Assembly: GCA_965646445.1 (NCBI GenBank)
Contig: CBFFZW010000034.1
Location: 1 to 42,794 of the forward strand
DNA: 42,794 nucleotides
Direction: 5' to 3'
DNA from: UBA11524 sp965646445
Lineage (GTDB): Bacteria; Bacillota; Clostridia; Christensenellales; Aristaeellaceae
Under the pieces are notes generated by a model. It did no database searches and was not told where the DNA came from. It was given only the letters and a program-made list of their open reading frames with translations. Below are positions 40,310 to 42,794 of the stretch, in pieces; the first letter of the stretch is position 1, and every line of letters starts with the position of its first letter. A program made the position numbers and the translations under genes.

Positions 40310-41679
40310 GCGGAAAGCCTGTTCAACCTGGAAACGCGCACCCGCTGAGAAAGGCGCCGGAGCGGCCGTCTCTCTTGCTGACGGCGCTGGCGGTGAGCCT
40401 TGCCTTTTTCGTGGGCTGCCTGCTTGTCCCGGATGCGCACGTACCTGACAAGGCCGCGCCCTCCGTATCCTTTACGCAGCTGATCCCCGAGGGAAGCGGC
40501 ACGCCGGTCAGCGTTACCATGACCCGGGGCGGCGATAGCTTTACGCTGCTGGACGAAAATGGGCAGTATCGGCTGGACGGCAAGGAGGCCGCCCTGGACG
40601 CCAACGCCGCCCGCGAACTGCTGGCCAGCGGCGCTTCTATCCTGGCAAGGCGCAGGCTGGAAGGCGCGCAGAGCGAATACGGCATTGACAGCCAATCGCT
40701 CACAGCATGCTATGCTTACAAGGATCAGCGCACGCTGACGCTTCGCCTGGGTGATCCAACCCCCACGGGCGAGGGCTGGTACGCCTCGGTGGAAGGCGAT
40801 CCCGCCGTGTATGTGGTCAACAACGCGCTGGGCCGCACCCTCACCGCCGGCAAGGAGGCGCTGTACGCGCTGCCGGATCTTTCGGCGTATTTCACCGCGC
40901 ATACCCTCAATGTCGCCGTGATCGAGCGCCCGGGGGAGGAAACCATCACCATTGCCCGCGTGACACAAGCCAATCCCTTCAACACCATGGTGGAGCTGAC
41001 CACCCCCATTCACTACCCGGCCAATTCGGAACGCGCCGCCGAGGTGTATCTGGCGCTGGAAAACATCCGCCCCACGGGGCTGGCCGCGCTGGACGGAACG
41101 GACGCTGACTGGGGGCTGGACGGGCCTCTGGCGACCATCACCCTGGAGGATCATGTGCAAACGCGCCTGACCCTGGGCCGGGTCGGAGACAAGTGTACCC
41201 TGCGTGTCAACGAGGACAGCGCCGTGTACATCGTCGACGCCAGCGCCCTCTCCTTCCTGCGCAGCCTCACCGTGCCTTATCTGGCCGAGCAGCTGCCGGG
41301 GCTGGTCATGCTGAACCAGGTCTCCGCCATCAGCGTGCGTACCCCGGAGCAGACCCTGCACTTTGATGTGGATCAGCCCTCGGGCAGCTACCTGCTGGAG
41401 GGGCGTGAACTGAGCGGGGAACGCTTCCTGCCGGTGTATCAGCAGATGATCGGTCTGCTGATCGAGCGGTATGTGCCCTCGCCGGAGAAAGCAGGGGAAG
41501 TGCGCCTTCAGCTGGAATATACTTTTCGGGAGGGCGGGCAATGGACGCTGACCATTGCCGAATACGACGAAGCCTTCGACCTGATTATCCGTGACGGGTG
41601 CGCCTGCTTCCTGCTGTCGCGCGCCAAGACCGATGCGCTCATTGAAACCATATTTTCATTGGAGGAGGAAAAACCATGA
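40306..41679 (+). CDS. DUF4340-domain protein of the Gld-like exporter
   Basis: A 457-residue protein with a cytoplasmic head of about 20 residues, one membrane segment (about 25-43) and a long outside part made of DUF4340-type repeats: TLLDENGQYRLDGKEAALD, EYGIDSQSLT, LTLRLGDPTPTGEGWYASV, then ADWGLDGPLATITLEDH, which repeats the first unit. DUF4340 genes commonly follow GldFG-like genes and probably form part of the same envelope machine; biochemical function is unknown. It starts at GTG 40306 with AGGAGG upstream, overlapping the previous stop, and its own stop overlaps the next start (ATGA). Confidence 0.8.
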   Translation: MSGKPVQPGNAHPLRKAPERPSLLLTALAVSLAFFVGCLLVPDAHVPDKAAPSVSFTQLIPEGSGTPVSVTMTRGGDSFTLLDENGQYRLDGKEAALDANAARELLASGASILARRRLEGAQSEYGIDSQSLTACYAYKDQRTLTLRLGDPTPTGEGWYASVEGDPAVYVVNNALGRTLTAGKEALYALPDLSAYFTAHTLNVAVIERPGEETITIARVTQANPFNTMVELTTPIHYPANSERAAEVYLALENIRPTGLAALDGTDADWGLDGPLATITLEDHVQTRLTLGRVGDKCTLRVNEDSAVYIVDASALSFLRSLTVPYLAEQLPGLVMLNQVSAISVRTPEQTLHFDVDQPSGSYLLEGRELSGERFLPVYQQMIGLLIERYVPSPEKAGEVRLQLEYTFREGGQWTLTIAEYDEAFDLIIRDGCACFLLSRAKTDALIETIFSLEEEKP

Positions 41680-42686
41680 CCTACATCCCTGCCGAAAACC
41701 GTTACGCATCCATGACCTACCGCCGCTGCGGGAAAAGCGGCCTGAAGCTGCCGGTCATCTCCCTGGGCCTGTGGCACAACTTCGGCAACATCACCCCCTT
41801 CGGCGTCCAGCAGGAATTGCTGCGCACCGCCTTTGACAACGGCATTACCCACTTCGACCTGGCCAACAACTACGGCCCGCCCTACGGTGAGGCCGAGCGC
41901 AACTTCGGCATGCACATGCTGCGCGACTGGAAGCCTCACCGCGACGAGCTGATCCTGTCCACCAAGGCCGGTTACGACATGTGGGAAGGCCCCTATGGCG
42001 ATTTCGGCAGCCGCAAGTATCTGATCGCCAGCCTGAATCAGAGCCTGAAGCGCATGAATGTGGAGTATGTGGACATCTTCTACCACCACCGCCCCGATCC
42101 TGAAACGCCCATCGAGGAGACCGCGGGTGCGCTGGAGCAGATTCTGCGCAGCGGCAAGGCGCTCTACGTTGGCATCTCCAACTACAACGCCGCGCAGACC
42201 GAGGCCATGGTCAAGGCCCTGGGCTCCCTGGGCGCCCACCTGCTCATCCATCAGCCCAGCTATTCGATGTTCAACCGCTGGATCGAGCAGCCCATGGAGG
42301 GCGCCGGCAGCCTGCAGGATGTGCTCCGCCGGGAGGGCGTGGGCTGCATCTGCTTCGCGCCCCTGCAAAACGGTTTGCTGACCACCAAGTATCTTAACGG
42401 CATTCCCGCCGACTCCCGTGCCGCCCATGATCCCCGCTACCTCAAGCCCTCTGACATCACGGAGGAGAAGATCGCCAAGGTGCGTGCGCTGAACGAGATC
42501 GCGGGCCGTCGCGGCCAGGCCCTGAGCCAGATGGCGCTGGCCTGGGTGCTGCGGGACGAGGTGGTTACCTCCGCCCTCATCGGCGCCAGCCGCCCCGGTC
42601 AGATTATCGAAAACGTGAAGGCCCTCGAAGCAGCGCCCTTCACCGCCGAGGAGATTGCGCAGATCGAGGCGATTCTGGCGCAGTGA
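41676..42686 (+). CDS. Aldo/keto reductase (YghZ / L-glyceraldehyde-3-phosphate reductase-like)
   Basis: A 336-residue cytoplasmic NADPH-dependent oxidoreductase at full family length. The catalytic tetrad is present: Asp61, Tyr66 (DLANNYGPPYGEAE), Lys97 (STKAGYDMW) and His137 or 138 (FYHHRPDP). The C-terminal VTSALIGASRPGQIIENVKAL is the cofactor-binding segment. The DMWEGPYGDFGSRKYL stretch fits the YghZ/KCNAB-like subgroup, which reduces small aldehydes. GGAGGAGG precedes the ATG. Its start overlaps the DUF4340 stop, so it is translated with the exporter operon although its role there is unclear. Confidence 0.93.
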   Translation: MTYIPAENRYASMTYRRCGKSGLKLPVISLGLWHNFGNITPFGVQQELLRTAFDNGITHFDLANNYGPPYGEAERNFGMHMLRDWKPHRDELILSTKAGYDMWEGPYGDFGSRKYLIASLNQSLKRMNVEYVDIFYHHRPDPETPIEETAGALEQILRSGKALYVGISNYNAAQTEAMVKALGSLGAHLLIHQPSYSMFNRWIEQPMEGAGSLQDVLRREGVGCICFAPLQNGLLTTKYLNGIPADSRAAHDPRYLKPSDITEEKIAKVRALNEIAGRRGQALSQMALAWVLRDEVVTSALIGASRPGQIIENVKALEAAPFTAEEIAQIEAILAQ

Positions 42687-42794
42687 TTCCCCGGGCTGCC
42701 GGAGCGTAAATTTTTGTAGGTTTGTCAAACAAAATGGACAGAGAAGGAGGAGAGGAGGTCAGAGGGAGAAGCCCAGTTGAGGGGGCGCATAGGA
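42687..42794. other. Window end, no gene seen
   Basis: 108 bp. TTTGTCAAACAAA at 42721-42733 is a short dyad; the rest is purine-rich with several GGAGG motifs. No start codon with a supportable reading frame is seen before the edge. Confidence 0.4.

Overview
The window looks like chromosome of a GC-rich Bacillota/Clostridia-type bacterium, probably gut- or rumen-associated. The reasons are strong AGGAGG-type ribosome sites, TTGACA/TATAAT promoters, frequent GTG and TTG starts, two Spo0A-C-like regulators, a TrkAH pair and a host-glycan-type phosphorylase. This placement is inference; there is no rRNA, tRNA or phage marker to anchor it. I see no IS element, CRISPR array or prophage.

Layout. 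1-1.7 kb: terminator of an upstream gene, a GNAT acetyltransferase and thymidine kinase. 1.8-5.5 kb: a large secreted peptidoglycan-binding protein (two SH3, six PG-binding repeats, a C-terminal domain of unknown role) and a PlsC-type acyltransferase. 5.5-10.1 kb: an envelope block with an Lgt-like membrane protein and a phosphodiester glycosidase on the minus strand, diverging from an O-antigen-ligase-like polymerase and a DUF975-like membrane protein. 10.1-10.65 kb: a gene-free, hairpin-rich stretch, then an SGNH hydrolase. 11.9-15.9 kb: two tandem stand-alone Spo0A-C-like proteins, an array of TGTCG boxes at exact 10-bp spacing, then trkA-trkH. 16-19.9 kb: a PPOX-fold protein overlapping an ArsB/NhaD-type permease, and an RpiR-type regulator overlapping a BaiN/HI0933 flavoprotein. 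20.1-24.2 kb: a DEDD exonuclease with a zinc ribbon, a TGS/uridine-kinase-type nucleoside kinase and a processive-type GT2. 24.4-28.6 kb: divergent M24 and M20 peptidases and a cysteine desulfidase. 28.7-37.1 kb: a sugar locus with an AraC regulator, a GH112 galactosyl-N-acetylhexosamine phosphorylase, a URO-D-family protein and an LplB/YtcP/binding-protein ABC importer. 37.2-42.7 kb: a Gld-like ABC-2 exporter operon ending in an aldo/keto reductase.

The two most interesting signals are: (1) the twin mini-Spo0A genes with 10-bp-phased 0A-like boxes beside the potassium-uptake operon, which look like a small regulatory circuit; and (2) a dispersed intergenic repeat of about 150-220 bp (three clear copies, same strand) whose hairpins are kept by compensatory base changes. 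In two copies its terminal hairpin ends 19-20 nt before a start codon. Also notable is an Lgt-like protein that has lost residues aligned with the Lgt active site, coupled to a phosphodiester glycosidase.
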